Under the pieces are notes generated by a model. It made no database searches, was not told the origin of the DNA, and worked only from the letters and a program-made list of their open reading frames with translations. Source: Prolixibacteraceae bacterium (GTDB lineage Bacteria; Bacteroidota; Bacteroidia; Bacteroidales; Prolixibacteraceae). Taken from it: a stretch of 6,148 nt of DNA. The translations under genes and the position numbers were made by a program. Where the stretch lies: contig JAFGGF010000162.1 in the NCBI GenBank assembly GCA_016930735.1, forward strand, positions 1-6,148. The letters run 5' to 3'. Each line of letters opens with the position of its first letter. Within the stretch, counting starts at the first letter, position 1. Of this stretch, positions 6,133-6,148 are shown piece by piece.

Positions 6133-6148
6133 CCGAAACAAAGGTGGC

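Noticed and set aside
1..6148. Defence island, mobile element, CRISPR array or RNA gene
   Set aside because: All recognisable genes are housekeeping or regulatory, with no integrase, transposase, spaced repeats or tRNA/rRNA-like structure.

Overview
The window looks like ordinary chromosomal DNA from a member of the Bacteroidota, probably a marine or anaerobic Bacteroidales/Marinilabiliales-like lineage. This rests on moderately AT-rich DNA, leaders without Shine-Dalgarno sequences, short spacers holding Bacteroidota-type -7 elements (TAnnTTTG), and the styles of several proteins: a GlmM with the DPDVDR-type metal loop, an RsuA/RluB enzyme with a long Lys/Arg-rich head, and an ECF sigma factor paired with a four-helix membrane protein. 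The lineage is inferred from these styles, not from a database search.

Layout, left to right. Positions 1-758 (minus) hold the N-terminal half of a phosphoglucosamine/phosphomannomutase-family enzyme, cut by the window edge inside its metal-binding loop. Positions 864-2039 (minus) hold a tight two-gene unit: an ECF sigma factor starting at a TTG codon, followed with no gap by a four-TM membrane protein that may regulate it. Positions 2095-3090 (minus) hold a 23S rRNA pseudouridine synthase of the RluB type. Positions 3137-3820 (minus) hold a secreted or periplasmic HExxH zincin of an uncharacterised family. A 59-bp divergent promoter region then leads to an AIM24/TIGR00266-family protein at 3880-4656 (plus). 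The 4657-4764 spacer separates convergent genes and holds a decayed palindromic repeat built from ACACAGAT-like units. Positions 4765 to about 6132 (minus) hold a dGTP triphosphohydrolase (dgt).

The genes do not form one pathway. They cover cell-wall precursor synthesis (glmM), transcription control (the sigma/membrane pair), ribosome modification (rluB), dNTP pool control (dgt) and two poorly understood proteins (zincin, AIM24-like). No rRNA, tRNA, CRISPR array, insertion sequence, integrase or phage gene is visible, and I found no convincing novel multi-gene system. The best leads are the sigma/membrane-protein pair, the zincin family and the intergenic palindromic repeat.
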